Source of the DNA: Leifsonia poae
Lineage (GTDB): Bacteria > Actinomycetota > Actinomycetes > Actinomycetales > Microbacteriaceae
Direction of reading: 5' to 3'
Length of the DNA stretch: 64,000 nucleotides
Assembly (NCBI RefSeq): GCF_027921845.1
Contig: NZ_BSEN01000013.1
Span: forward strand, 173,182 to 237,181
Positions 32,412 to 40,288 of the stretch are shown here, in pieces. The translations under genes and the position numbers were made by a program. Position 1 is the stretch's first letter; each line of letters begins with the position of its first letter. The notes under the pieces were generated by a model. The model saw nothing but the letters and a program-made list of their open reading frames with translations, was not told the DNA's origin and made no database searches.

Positions 32412-33602
32412 CTACCCGCAGAGCCCGACGCCCGCCGAGGTCAGGATCACCGAGCGGTTCTGCTCGGCCAGAGCATCCGAGTACTTTCCGGAGGCGTCGG
32501 TCTCGCTCTTCCAGCCGCACCACTCGTACCCGACGCCCGCCGTCGTCAGCAGCGACTCCGGCACCCCGAGCCCGACCAGCGCCGCCTTCACAGCGTCGGC
32601 CCGCCGCAGCGAGAGCGCGGTGTCTGCCGTGTTGTTCGTCGCCTGGTCCTTCGAGGCGGTGCCGGTGATCGTCACCGTCGCCCCGTTCTGCTCGATCGAC
32701 GGCACGAGGCCCGACAGCACCTGCGAGGCCTTCGTCGCGTCCGAGAATGTCGCGGTGTCCTTCGTGAAGAGGAGGTCGCTGTTGCGGATCACGATCGGCT
32801 TCGTCCAGTCGGTCTTGGTCTGCACGGCCTCGACCGGCACGGCGGCCACGGCGGGCAGCCCGGATGCGGCGCCACCGGATGCGGGCTCCGGCAGCAACGA
32901 GAGGGTACCGCCCGCAGCCTTGACGATGGCGGTCCAGATCGCCTCGAGGTTGCTCCGTGCGGGGATCGTCAACGTCTGCTGCGACCCGGCGACGTCGCCC
33001 ATGCCCGCCCAGTAGACGGTGACGCCCTTCAGGTCCTTCGGCAGCAGACCGCGCGAGGTCAGGTCGCTCACCACCTGGGCAGGGTCGGCGTAGAGCACGC
33101 CGCTGGCCGCGAAGTTCAGCGGGTCGGTCGTCTGCAGTCCGCTGCCCATCACCAGCACGCCCATCGGGTTCGAGCCGAGGTTGCGGGCGGCCTGGTCGAT
33201 CGACCCGAGGAAGTCGACCTCGGGCGATGCCGCCTTGAGGCCGTTGATGTACGACGTGACCTGGGTGAGCTTGTTGCGCTGGTCGTTCTGGCAGACCACG
33301 GCATCCTGGGCCGTCGACCCGATGGTGGTCGTTCCCATCACCTGCGGGGTGCCCGAGGGGATGACCACGGTGACGCTGCCGTTGCTCTTGCTGACGGCCG
33401 TCAGCTGGGCGACGGCCGAGTCGGGCAGCGACGCGGCCGGTGCGTTGGCCGTGCTCCCGGCGACGACGCCGAGGTTGCGCTTCTGCGACTGGTCGCAGGC
33501 GGCGCCGGCGGCGGTCGCGGAGGCGCAGGCGGTGAGACCCGCGCCGAGCGCGATGACGGTGGCGATCGCGATGCCGGCTCTGGCGAGAAGTCGGGAGGTC
33601 AC
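32412..33602 (-). CDS. OmpA-domain lipoprotein of an unrecognised four-gene cassette
   Basis: The start is the GTG at 33602 with AAAGGA 6 bases upstream; the open frame to 33863 is an out-of-phase shadow of the next gene. The 396-residue product has a lipoprotein signal (GAGLTAC, Cys26). Residues about 27-230 form a domain I do not recognise, with SVTVVIPSGTPQ, a Cys pair and MGVLVMGSGLQ. The C-terminal third is OmpA-like (TATFSD, then VTITGTASKDQ, then LSLRRADAVKAALVGLGVP, then EQNRSVIL), a fold that usually binds peptidoglycan. It is therefore predicted to sit outside the membrane, tied to the cell wall. Confidence 0.75.
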   Translation of the reverse strand: MTSRLLARAGIAIATVIALGAGLTACASATAAGAACDQSQKRNLGVVAGSTANAPAASLPDSAVAQLTAVSKSNGSVTVVIPSGTPQVMGTTTIGSTAQDAVVCQNDQRNKLTQVTSYINGLKAASPEVDFLGSIDQAARNLGSNPMGVLVMGSGLQTTDPLNFAASGVLYADPAQVVSDLTSRGLLPKDLKGVTVYWAGMGDVAGSQQTLTIPARSNLEAIWTAIVKAAGGTLSLLPEPASGGAASGLPAVAAVPVEAVQTKTDWTKPIVIRNSDLLFTKDTATFSDATKASQVLSGLVPSIEQNGATVTITGTASKDQATNNTADTALSLRRADAVKAALVGLGVPESLLTTAGVGYEWCGWKSETDASGKYSDALAEQNRSVILTSAGVGLCG

Positions 33603-33651
33603 AGGTGGTCCTTTCGGCCGGCGGGCGGGGCGGATGCCCCATCCGGCGGTG

Positions 33652-34533
33652 TCAGTCGGTGAGTTGGGAAGGCGTGGACGCCGGCGGGATGGACGGCACG
33701 ATCTCCGGCGGGTCGGCGAGGCGTCGAGCCCGCAGCTCCCGGATGATCTGGCTCGTGCTCTCGGGGTCGCGCTCCTTCTTCGCCAGCCGGGTCGCGAGCT
33801 GCGCGCGCAGCAGGTCGACGCGGGCGTTGAACGTGACGCGGGCGCCGGTGTAGCGCACGGCATCCTCGTGGTCGAGCCGCAGCGCCTGCTGCGTGGCCTC
33901 GCGTGCGGCGACGGCCTCGCCCAGCAGGCGGTCGCGGTGCACGCGCAGGTCGTCGAGGTGGCGGTGCGCCTTCTCGGCGGCGCTGAGCAGCGGGCGCGTC
34001 GTCAGCCAGGCGACGATGAAGCTGATCGCCCCGGAGGTCGCGAGCACACCGAGCATCAGGAACGCCATGATCGTGTCCGGAGCGGTCCACGAGAAGCCAG
34101 CGGTCGTCGGAGCCGTGGTGGCGCCGGTGAGACCGGTCAGGCCGCCCGCGTTCTGGGCGTCGATGCCGGCCTTGATCCGGGCGATGGTGATCGCCGCGAG
34201 CAGCGCGCCCCAGATGAGGGCGAGGGCGACGGCGACGATCGACCAGCGGCGGGCCATCACGCCGGCCTGGATGCGGCGCATCAGCACGGCGACGACGTGC
34301 GGCAGTGTCACCACGGCCAGCGAGATGCCGAGGGTGATCACGTACATCTGCAGGCCGATCGAGCCGTACTGGCTGTCGTTGCGCAGCAGCAGGGTCAGGG
34401 CCTGCGAGAGCAGGATGTAGTCGACGGTGATCATGCCGAGCAGCAGCACATACACGAGCACGTGCGCGAACGGCGAGATGTGCCCGACGCGCGGCCGGAT
34501 GCGCGGGGGCTTCATCACGATGTCTCTTGCCAT
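33652..34533 (-). CDS. Four-helix membrane protein with cytoplasmic charged helical tail, unknown function
   Basis: The start is the ATG at 34533, seven codons inside the open frame, because GGGAGG lies 6 bases upstream (34540-34545). The 293-residue protein has four predicted membrane helices (near FAHVLVYVLLLGMITVDYIL, YVITLGISLAVVTL, IVAVALALIWGALLAA and MAFLMLGVLATSGAI). A tail of about 110 residues rich in Arg, Glu and Ala follows (HRHLDDLRVHRDRLL and onward) and looks like a coiled coil. I do not recognise a family. Confidence 0.7.
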   Translation of the reverse strand: MARDIVMKPPRIRPRVGHISPFAHVLVYVLLLGMITVDYILLSQALTLLLRNDSQYGSIGLQMYVITLGISLAVVTLPHVVAVLMRRIQAGVMARRWSIVAVALALIWGALLAAITIARIKAGIDAQNAGGLTGLTGATTAPTTAGFSWTAPDTIMAFLMLGVLATSGAISFIVAWLTTRPLLSAAEKAHRHLDDLRVHRDRLLGEAVAAREATQQALRLDHEDAVRYTGARVTFNARVDLLRAQLATRLAKKERDPESTSQIIRELRARRLADPPEIVPSIPPASTPSQLTD

Positions 34534-34550
34534 GTCAGTCCTCCCGCGAC

Positions 34551-34907
34551 TCACGCGTAATTGTGGAGCTCGGGATCGTGCCCGAGCAGCTTGGCGTCAA
34601 GGCGCTCGGCGGCGACTCCGGCGCGGTCGATCTGGGCTTCCGTGCGAACGATCGCGCCCCGGATGAGCTCCTCGCGCTTCTGCGCGTCGGATACGCGGGC
34701 CGCGGCGGCGGCGACGTTGCGGGTGCGCTGGCGGTCGATCTCGGCGACGCCGGCGCGTTCGAACGCGGACAGCTCGTGCTCGAACACCTCCAGGGTCTCC
34801 ACGTCGACCGCTGAGCGCATCCGGCGGAGCTGCCAGAGCAGGCGGCGTCGCAGCCGCATGGTCCTCGGTACCTTGTAGTCGGCGGGCAGCCGATCACGCT
34901 TGGACAT
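34551..34907 (-). CDS. Small charged helical protein, unknown function
   Basis: The 118-residue protein is almost wholly helical and charged (RLRRRLLWQLRRMRSAVDVETLEVFEHE, then RVSDAQKREELIRGAIVRTEAQI). No membrane segment or signal peptide is present. The ATG at 34907 has GGGGAG 5-6 bases upstream and overlaps the preceding gene by 14 bases; the stop is 17 bases before the membrane-protein start. It is probably a cytoplasmic partner of the membrane protein's coiled-coil tail. Confidence 0.65.
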   Translation of the reverse strand: MSKRDRLPADYKVPRTMRLRRRLLWQLRRMRSAVDVETLEVFEHELSAFERAGVAEIDRQRTRNVAAAAARVSDAQKREELIRGAIVRTEAQIDRAGVAAERLDAKLLGHDPELHNYA

Positions 34908-35544
34908 CTGTTCTCCCCTGCCAGAGTTCGAGAAGTTTCGTGTTCTCTTTGGTGTTCAGCCATTCCAGGCGCCGCAGCCCCGGCGCGCGATCGCCGAGGC
35001 GCTCGGTGCTCGCCGACCGGCGGAAAGCTCCCCAATAGACGGCGATCTTCTCGTCGGAGTAGTCGTAGTAGCGGCCGGCACGCAGCTTGGCGGTCGTGAA
35101 GCGCGAGTGGATGAGGGCGGTGAGCTCGTCCGCGCGGCGATGGCCGCGCTTGATCCGCCGCTCCAGCCGCCGGAGCTCCTCGAAGGCCGGTCCCTGGCCC
35201 TCGGCGATCGCGTCGCGCTCGGCCGCGGACAGGTTGTCGGTCTTCTCCTCGTAGGACGCGAGGTCGGCATCCAGGGCCTTGGTGAGGATGCGGTGCTCGG
35301 CCAGCTCGCGGTGGATGTCGGAGAAGAAGCGCTGCTCCTCGCGCCGGGCGTAGGCGTTCGCGTGAGCCTGGATGGCCTGCACCGTCGGCGTCGACGGCTC
35401 GGCCGATTCGTCACCGGATCGTGACCCGGATGCGGCGACCTCGGCATCCTGCCTGGCCTGGCGTTCGAGCCGCCCGCGAACGATCATCCCGACGCGAAAA
35501 GGGCGCCGGCCTGCGCGAGGCGCGCGATGCGACCGTGTCGCCAT
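34894..35544 (-). CDS. Charged coiled-coil protein, first gene of the four-gene cassette
   Basis: The 216-residue product has a basic N-terminus (RSHRAPRAGRRPFR), a long helical middle (YARREEQRFFSDIHRELAEHRILTKALD, then EELRRLERRIKRGHRRADELTALI) and a compact C-terminus with Trp and Tyr residues (YYDYSDEKIAVYWGAFRR, LEWLNTKENTKLLELWQ). There is no signal peptide. GGAGGGGAA precedes the ATG. I recognise no family. It heads the - strand operon 35544 to 32412. Confidence 0.65.
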   Translation of the reverse strand: MATRSHRAPRAGRRPFRVGMIVRGRLERQARQDAEVAASGSRSGDESAEPSTPTVQAIQAHANAYARREEQRFFSDIHRELAEHRILTKALDADLASYEEKTDNLSAAERDAIAEGQGPAFEELRRLERRIKRGHRRADELTALIHSRFTTAKLRAGRYYDYSDEKIAVYWGAFRRSASTERLGDRAPGLRRLEWLNTKENTKLLELWQGRTDVQA

Positions 35545-35629
35545 AGGGGTTCCCCTCCGTCAGTGAAGCTGTCATGCCCGCATATCGGCGGACATCGAAG
35601 CGTACGGAGAACTCCTGGCAACTGACTAG

Positions 35630-35649
35630 GGGAATCTCGAATGATTCCC
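35630..35649 (-). terminator. Short hairpin after the TetR gene
   Basis: GGGAATC (35630-35636) and GATTCCC (35643-35649) pair across a 6-base loop, about 20 bases after the TetR stop. It probably ends the TetR transcript before the four-gene cassette. Confidence 0.4.
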
Positions 35650-35670
35650 GATAGTCCGGACACGGCTAGA

Positions 35671-36378
35671 TCACGATTCGTTGACCCGGTCGTCCCGTCG
35701 TGCGAGCAGCAGGCCGTCGATCATGGCCGCCAGCATACGCGCCACCCGCGGCTCGACGTCGACGACCGCATGGGCCAGGCGAGGGTCGCTGCGGTAGAGC
35801 GCCTCGATCTCGGGGCCGGGCGTCGCGATCTCGAAGAACGCTCCCGAGAGCGAGGTCGCGGCGGCGATGACATCGACGGCGTCGCTCTCGGTCAGCGCGG
35901 GGAGCAGTGACCGGATGGCCCCGATGATCCCCTCCAGTTCGTGATGCGTGACGAGTTTGTAGGCGCGCACGGCCTCGACGGACACGCTGCGTTCCAGGTT
36001 CAGCGGGGCCTGGGCGAGGAGGTCGCAGAATACCGGGCGTGACGCGAGGGAGGAGGCGATGGTGCGCGCAATGGCGGCGGAGGAGACGGTGCCGCCGGAG
36101 ACGGTGCCGCCGGTCTCGAGCCCGGCCAGCGCCGTTCGCACCGCGGGGCCCCAGTCCTGCCAGTCCTCGGCGCTCAGGCGCAGGAAGATCTGCTCGCGGT
36201 TCTCGAAGTAGCGCAGCAGGGCGGACTTGTGCATGCCGACGGCTGCGGCGATGTCGGTGAGCGTGATCTGCCGGATGCCGCGGTCGGTGGCCAGCGCGCG
36301 GGCGGCGGTGAGGATTGCATCTTCGCGCTGCTGCTTCGCCTCGGTGCTGCGGGCACGCTGGAATCCGGTCGTCGTCAT
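35671..36378 (-). CDS. TetR-family regulator divergent from an SDR gene
   Basis: I use the ATG at 36378 (235 residues); an ATG three codons earlier (36387) is also possible. The helix-turn-helix is TLTDIAAAVGMHKSALLRYFENREQIF at about 40-66, and the C-terminal domain is the usual variable ligand-binding part. A 15-base tandem duplication gives a doubled GGTVS near residue 93. The palindrome between this gene and the SDR gene is its likely operator, so it probably represses both. Confidence 0.88.
   Translation of the reverse strand: MTTTGFQRARSTEAKQQREDAILTAARALATDRGIRQITLTDIAAAVGMHKSALLRYFENREQIFLRLSAEDWQDWGPAVRTALAGLETGGTVSGGTVSSAAIARTIASSLASRPVFCDLLAQAPLNLERSVSVEAVRAYKLVTHHELEGIIGAIRSLLPALTESDAVDVIAAATSLSGAFFEIATPGPEIEALYRSDPRLAHAVVDVEPRVARMLAAMIDGLLLARRDDRVNES
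36083..36112 (-). repeat. 15-base tandem duplication inside the TetR gene
   Basis: Two perfect 15-base copies (36083-36097 and 36098-36112) encode a repeated GGTVS block in the linker between the DNA-binding and ligand-binding parts. The copies are in frame. Confidence 0.75.
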
Positions 36379-36391
36379 GCAGCCCATCCTA

Positions 36392-36408
36392 ACGCAACTC
36401 AGTTGCGT
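36392..36408. promoter_or_regulatory. TetR-type operator palindrome
   Basis: ACGCAACT, a central C, and AGTTGCGT form a perfect 17-base palindrome between the divergent TetR and SDR genes. It overlaps the SDR -35 box and lies 14 bases before the TetR start, so one bound dimer could shut both genes. Confidence 0.75.
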
Positions 36409-36433
36409 AATTAAGAGAACAGTGTTTTACTAA
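36403..36433 (+). promoter_or_regulatory. SDR gene promoter, probably giving a leaderless transcript
   Basis: TTGCGT (36403-36408) and a -10 region TTTACTAA (36426-36433) are about 17-19 bases apart. The expected transcript start falls on or next to the ATG at 36438, and no ribosome site is present, so a leaderless message is likely. Confidence 0.5.
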
Positions 36434-36437
36434 TTGC

Positions 36438-37313
36438 ATGACACAGGAACGACAGGTTTGGTTCATCACAGGTTCTTCGCGCGGTTTCGGCCGCGCCCTC
36501 GTACGCGCCGCCCTCGAAGCGGGCGGTCTCGTGGCCGCCACCGCCCGACGGCCCGAGCAGCTCGATGAGCTGGTCGCCGAGTTCGGCGAGCGCGTGCATC
36601 CCATCGCCCTCGATGTGACGGATGCGGCAGCGGCCCGGTCGGCGGTCGCGGAAGCGCGGGAGCGGTTCGGACGCATCGACGTCGTCGTGAACAACGCGGG
36701 GTACGCGAATGTCTCGCCGATCGAGTCCACCGACGACGAGGACTTCCGCACGCAGTTCGAGACCAACTTCTGGGGCGTCTACAACGTCACGAAGGCGGCG
36801 CTCCCCGTGCTGCGCGAGCAAGGGAGCGGACTCGTCATGCAGTTCTCCTCTGTGGGAGGTCGCGTCGGCGGGTCGCCCGGCATCGCTTCGTATCAGGCGG
36901 CGAAGTTCGCGATCGACGGGTTCAGCCGCGTGCTCCAGGTGGAGGCGGCACCGTTCGGTGTGAAGGTCGTCGTGGTGGAGCCGAGCGGATTCCGCACCGA
37001 TTGGGCGGGTTCGTCGATGATCGTGCGCGAGGTGCCCGAGGCGTACGAGGCGACGGTCGGGGCGATGAACACCCGGATGCGGCAGAACGCAGACGGCCCG
37101 GCGGGCGACCCGCAGCGCGCAGCCGAGATCCTGGTGCGGATCGCACAGCGTCAGGACATCCCGTACCATCTGCCGCTCGGCGTCAACGCGGCCGAGATGA
37201 CGATCGCGCAGGATCGGCGCCTGCTGGCCGACGACGAGAAGTGGCGCGCGGTGAGCCGGTCCGCCGACTTCGACGAGCCGTACCCCGTCGCGTTCCCGCC
37301 CGACGCCGCCTAG
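36438..37313 (+). CDS. Short-chain dehydrogenase/reductase
   Basis: The 291-residue enzyme has the classical SDR elements: the cofactor motif TGSSRGFG (11-18), NNAG (85-88), catalytic Ser138 in QFSSVGG, and the YxxxK pair Tyr152/Lys156 in YQAAK. Arg residues after the first strand (ATARRPEQ) favour NADP(H). The substrate is unknown. It is divergent from a TetR gene and shares its operator region, so an inducer of that regulator is likely a substrate or related compound. Confidence 0.9.
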   Translation: MTQERQVWFITGSSRGFGRALVRAALEAGGLVAATARRPEQLDELVAEFGERVHPIALDVTDAAAARSAVAEARERFGRIDVVVNNAGYANVSPIESTDDEDFRTQFETNFWGVYNVTKAALPVLREQGSGLVMQFSSVGGRVGGSPGIASYQAAKFAIDGFSRVLQVEAAPFGVKVVVVEPSGFRTDWAGSSMIVREVPEAYEATVGAMNTRMRQNADGPAGDPQRAAEILVRIAQRQDIPYHLPLGVNAAEMTIAQDRRLLADDEKWRAVSRSADFDEPYPVAFPPDAA

Positions 37314-37334
37314 CGCCCCCGGCCCTCAAACGAG

Positions 37335-37396
37335 ATCGAGTCCGAACTTGTTGCCCTCGCGCACGGCGTGTCGGGGGCAACAACTTCGGACTCGAT
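37335..37396. terminator. Long intergenic hairpin, probable bidirectional terminator
   Basis: The arms 37335-37356 and 37375-37396 are 22 bases each and pair with a single C-C mismatch near the middle; the loop is 18 bases. It lies between the convergent SDR gene and the TetR gene of the efflux operon. There is no T-tract. The architecture matches the hairpin at 20711 but the sequence differs. Confidence 0.6.
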
Positions 37397-37409
37397 TGCG
37401 TCGATGGGG

Positions 37410-38030
37410 TCAGGTCGAGGCGTTCGCGATGTCGCGCATCGACATCACGGCGGAGAACAGCCAGTCGCCGAACTCGTCGATGCGCGGGTCGAGCGGTTCG
37501 TCGAGGGCGCACATCAGCGCCGCGATCACGAGGGCGACCGCGAAGCGTGCGTGCGCCGGTGTTGTGCGCAGCTCGGCGAGCTCGACCAGCTGACTCCGCA
37601 TCTCCGTGACGATCACGAGAAGCTCCGGCACCACCTCCGGCCGGCGGGCGATCAGCTCGCGCACCTTCTGCCGGTCGCGTCCCCGGCGGGTGACCGAATC
37701 GGTGATGCCGGCCAGGAGTGTGCACAGGTCGCGCACGAGGTCGTCGTCGCCGGTGCCGGCGAGGAACGCCTCGCGCTGGGCGTCCGTCACCGAGGCCTCG
37801 TCGTGGCCGATGATCGCCGCCATCTTCGACGGGAAGTAATTGAAGAACGTGCGGCTGGAGACCACGGCCTCCGAGCAGATCGCATCGACCGACGTCGCCG
37901 CGACCCCGTTCTCGGCGACCAACCGCACTGCGGCCTCGTGGATCGCTGTGCGCGTCTCCTGCTTCTTGCGCTCGCGCAGCCCCGGAACGCAGATCGTCTC
38001 CGGGGACTGCACCTCGCTGGACGCTGTCAC
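37410..38030 (-). CDS. TetR-family regulator of the efflux operon
   Basis: The 206-residue protein starts at a GTG that overlaps the MarR stop (GTGA). The helix-turn-helix is TSVDAICSEAVVSSRTFFNYFPSKMAAI at about 46-73, with the FFNYF recognition helix end typical of TetR. The C-terminal part is helical. It is the third gene of the operon MFS-MarR-TetR. A second local regulator may sense different drugs than the MarR protein. Confidence 0.88.
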   Translation of the reverse strand: MTASSEVQSPETICVPGLRERKKQETRTAIHEAAVRLVAENGVAATSVDAICSEAVVSSRTFFNYFPSKMAAIIGHDEASVTDAQREAFLAGTGDDDLVRDLCTLLAGITDSVTRRGRDRQKVRELIARRPEVVPELLVIVTEMRSQLVELAELRTTPAHARFAVALVIAALMCALDEPLDPRIDEFGDWLFSAVMSMRDIANAST

Positions 38031-38512
38031 GCGTCGCGCCCGATGAACTTGTCGAGCAGGCCGGCGAACGCCACCACCTCGTCCTCGTCCCAGGCGTCGA
38101 ACGCCTGGCCGAAGCGGGCCCGGTTCGCGGCACGGATGGCCTCGAACCGGGCACCGGCCTCGGGTGTCGGGGAATAGAGGTCTGCTCGCCGGTCATGCGG
38201 GTCGGGCTGGCTGTCGATGTAGCCGGCCTCCTTGAGGAGGCGCAGCTGGCGGCTCACCGAGCTCTTGTCCATGCCGGTGAGGGCGATGATCGTGGCGGGG
38301 GCGATCGGATGCGTCTTGCCGATCACGCTCATGATCCAGTACGCCGACGGCGGCAGGTCGGGCGAGAAGGCGTGCGCGCCCTCGTTGAGCGAGGCCCGCA
38401 CCGATCTCATGAAGCGCCCGAGGGCGTCTTCGATCGACCCGACCGCTTCGCGGCGTGCGTCGGAGTCGGTGCGTGCCTCGGAATCCACGCCTACCAGCGT
38501 AAGCCCGGCCAT
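38027..38512 (-). CDS. MarR-family regulator of the efflux operon
   Basis: The 161-residue protein has the MarR winged helix: PPSAYWIMSVIGKTHPI, IIALTGMDKSSVSRQLRLLKEAGYI (recognition helix), and the wing DPHDRRADLYSPTPEG-like end. An AGGAG ribosome site precedes the ATG at 38512, two bases after the transporter's stop codon. The paired TTGAYNNNNGTCAA sites in the promoter of the operon are its likely targets, so it would repress its own operon until a drug or phenolic ligand binds. Confidence 0.9.
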   Translation of the reverse strand: MAGLTLVGVDSEARTDSDARREAVGSIEDALGRFMRSVRASLNEGAHAFSPDLPPSAYWIMSVIGKTHPIAPATIIALTGMDKSSVSRQLRLLKEAGYIDSQPDPHDRRADLYSPTPEAGARFEAIRAANRARFGQAFDAWDEDEVVAFAGLLDKFIGRDA

Positions 38513-38514
38513 CC

Positions 38515-40209
38515 TCAGCTCCTGGTCGTGTCGCTCACCCGGTCGCCCGCGTCCGCCCCGGCGTCGCCGCGCCGTCCGGCCTCCTCGTCGAGGAGGGCCT
38601 CGCCGATCGGGTCGCCCGCGATCTCGGCGGCGCTCGCCGCGATGAGGGTCTCACCCGGCGTCTCCTGCTCGGCGATCTGCTCGACCGAGGTCTTCGTGCC
38701 GAGCTTGAGGTTCGGCAGGAAGGCGATCGCGATGATCGAGATGACCGCGAGCGGCACCGCGAGCAGGAACACATCGGCCACGGCCTCGCCGTACGCCGAC
38801 TCCACGATCGTGCGGACGGGGGCCGGGAGCGTGGCGAGGTTCGGGATGGCACCGCCGCCGCCCGTCGCAGACGGGTCGATGCCGAGCTTGGCCATTCCCT
38901 CGGTGACGAGCGTGGTGATCCGCGAGCCGAGCACCGCACCCATGACGGAGACGCCGATGGTGCCTCCGAGGCTGCGGAAGAACGCCACGGACGCGCTCGC
39001 CGTTCCGATCTGCAGCGGGTTCACCGCGTTCTGCACGATCAGCACGAGGTTCTGCATGACCATGCCGACGCCGGCGCCCATGATGAACATGTAGAGGAAC
39101 ACCAGCCAGAAGCTCGTGTCGTACCGGATGGTGCCCATCAGGGCCAGACCGATGGTGAGCAGGATCGACCCGACCACCATGTAGCGCTTCCACTTGCCGG
39201 TGCGGCTGATGATCTGGCCGATGACGACGGACGACAGCAGCACTCCGGCGATCATCGGGATGGTCAGCAGACCGGACTCGGTCGGCGTCTTGCCCCGGGC
39301 GAGCTGCATGTACTGGCTGAGGAACACGGACGTGCCGAACATGGCGACGCCGACCGAGATGCTGGCGATGATCGCGAGCCAGAACGTGCGGTTCTTGAAC
39401 AGTGACATCGGGATGATCGGCTCCTTGGCGCGGAACTCGACCAGCACCGCGAGGCCCAGCAGCACCACAGCGCCGACGACCATCACGATGCTCACGACCG
39501 AGCCCCAGTCGAACTGGTTGCCGGCCAGCGACACCCAGATGAGCAGGAGGGAGACACCGGCGGCGATCAGGATGGCGCCCAGGTAGTCGATGGTGACCTT
39601 GCGCTTGTGCGTCGGGATGTGGAGCGTGCGCTGCAGCACGATGATCGCGGCGACGGCGAACGGCACGGAGATGTAGAAGTTCCAGCGCCAGCCGACCGAG
39701 TCGGTGATCACGCCGCCGAGCAGCGGACCGCCGACGGTCGCGACGGCCATCACCGCGCCGAGCAGGCCCATGTAGCGACCGCGGTCGCGCGGCGGGATGA
39801 TGTCGGCCATCGCGACCTGCACGAGCGCGGTGAGACCACCGGCGCCGAGGCCCTGGAGCACGCGGAAGAAGATCAGCATCTCGGTGCTCTGCGATAGGCC
39901 GGCGAGACCGGAGCCGACCACGAAGATCACGAGCGACAGCTGGATGAGCAGCTTGCGGTTGGTGAGGTCGGCGAGCTTGCCCCAGATCGGGGTGCTGACG
40001 GTCGTGGCGAGCAGGGTCGCCGTGACGACCCAGGTGTAGCCGGACTGGCTGCCGCCGAGGTCGGAGATGATCTTGGGGAGCGAGCTCGAGACGACGGTGC
40101 TCGCGAGCATCGCGACGAACATTCCGAGCAGGAGCCCGGAGAGCGGCAGAAGGACCTGCCGTCGTGCCGACGGTGTCGCCGTCAGCGGTGCGCTGGTGTC
40201 AGTAGTCAC
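38515..40209 (-). CDS. MFS multidrug efflux transporter, DHA2 (14-helix) family
   Basis: The 564-residue protein has about 14 predicted membrane helices. The loop 2-3 motif reads GKLADLTNRKLLI, motif C-like features follow in GLLGAVMAVATVGGPLLGG, and DHA2-type WRWNFYISVPFAV is present. The C-terminal 60 residues are a charged cytoplasmic tail. It starts at a GTG with AGGAGA upstream. DHA2 pumps export drugs by proton antiport. It is the first gene of an operon with two regulators. Confidence 0.92.
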   Translation of the reverse strand: MTTDTSAPLTATPSARRQVLLPLSGLLLGMFVAMLASTVVSSSLPKIISDLGGSQSGYTWVVTATLLATTVSTPIWGKLADLTNRKLLIQLSLVIFVVGSGLAGLSQSTEMLIFFRVLQGLGAGGLTALVQVAMADIIPPRDRGRYMGLLGAVMAVATVGGPLLGGVITDSVGWRWNFYISVPFAVAAIIVLQRTLHIPTHKRKVTIDYLGAILIAAGVSLLLIWVSLAGNQFDWGSVVSIVMVVGAVVLLGLAVLVEFRAKEPIIPMSLFKNRTFWLAIIASISVGVAMFGTSVFLSQYMQLARGKTPTESGLLTIPMIAGVLLSSVVIGQIISRTGKWKRYMVVGSILLTIGLALMGTIRYDTSFWLVFLYMFIMGAGVGMVMQNLVLIVQNAVNPLQIGTASASVAFFRSLGGTIGVSVMGAVLGSRITTLVTEGMAKLGIDPSATGGGGAIPNLATLPAPVRTIVESAYGEAVADVFLLAVPLAVISIIAIAFLPNLKLGTKTSVEQIAEQETPGETLIAASAAEIAGDPIGEALLDEEAGRRGDAGADAGDRVSDTTRS

Positions 40210-40223
40210 AGTTCTCCTGATAG

Positions 40224-40237
40224 TTGATGTCGGTCAA
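40224..40237. promoter_or_regulatory. MarR-type operator 1 at the efflux promoter
   Basis: TTGATGTCGGTCAA fits TTGAYNNNNGTCAA. It abuts the -10 box of the efflux promoter and would cover the transcript start. Its flanks extend the palindrome (ATAGTTGA and TCAACTAT, 40220-40241). Confidence 0.7.
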
Positions 40238-40265
40238 CTATATGTAACTGATTGACGATGGTCAA
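40237..40265 (-). promoter_or_regulatory. Promoter of the efflux operon
   Basis: Read on the - strand, TTGACC (40265-40260) and TATAGT (40242-40237) are 17 bases apart, a near-consensus housekeeping promoter. The transcript start is expected near 40230, just before the ribosome site at 40213-40218. Confidence 0.8.
40252..40265. promoter_or_regulatory. MarR-type operator 2 at the efflux promoter
   Basis: TTGACGATGGTCAA fits TTGAYNNNNGTCAA and covers the -35 box. Its centre is 28 bases from that of operator 1. Confidence 0.7.
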
Positions 40266-40288
40266 CTATTCCCGCCGGCCGGGTCGGG

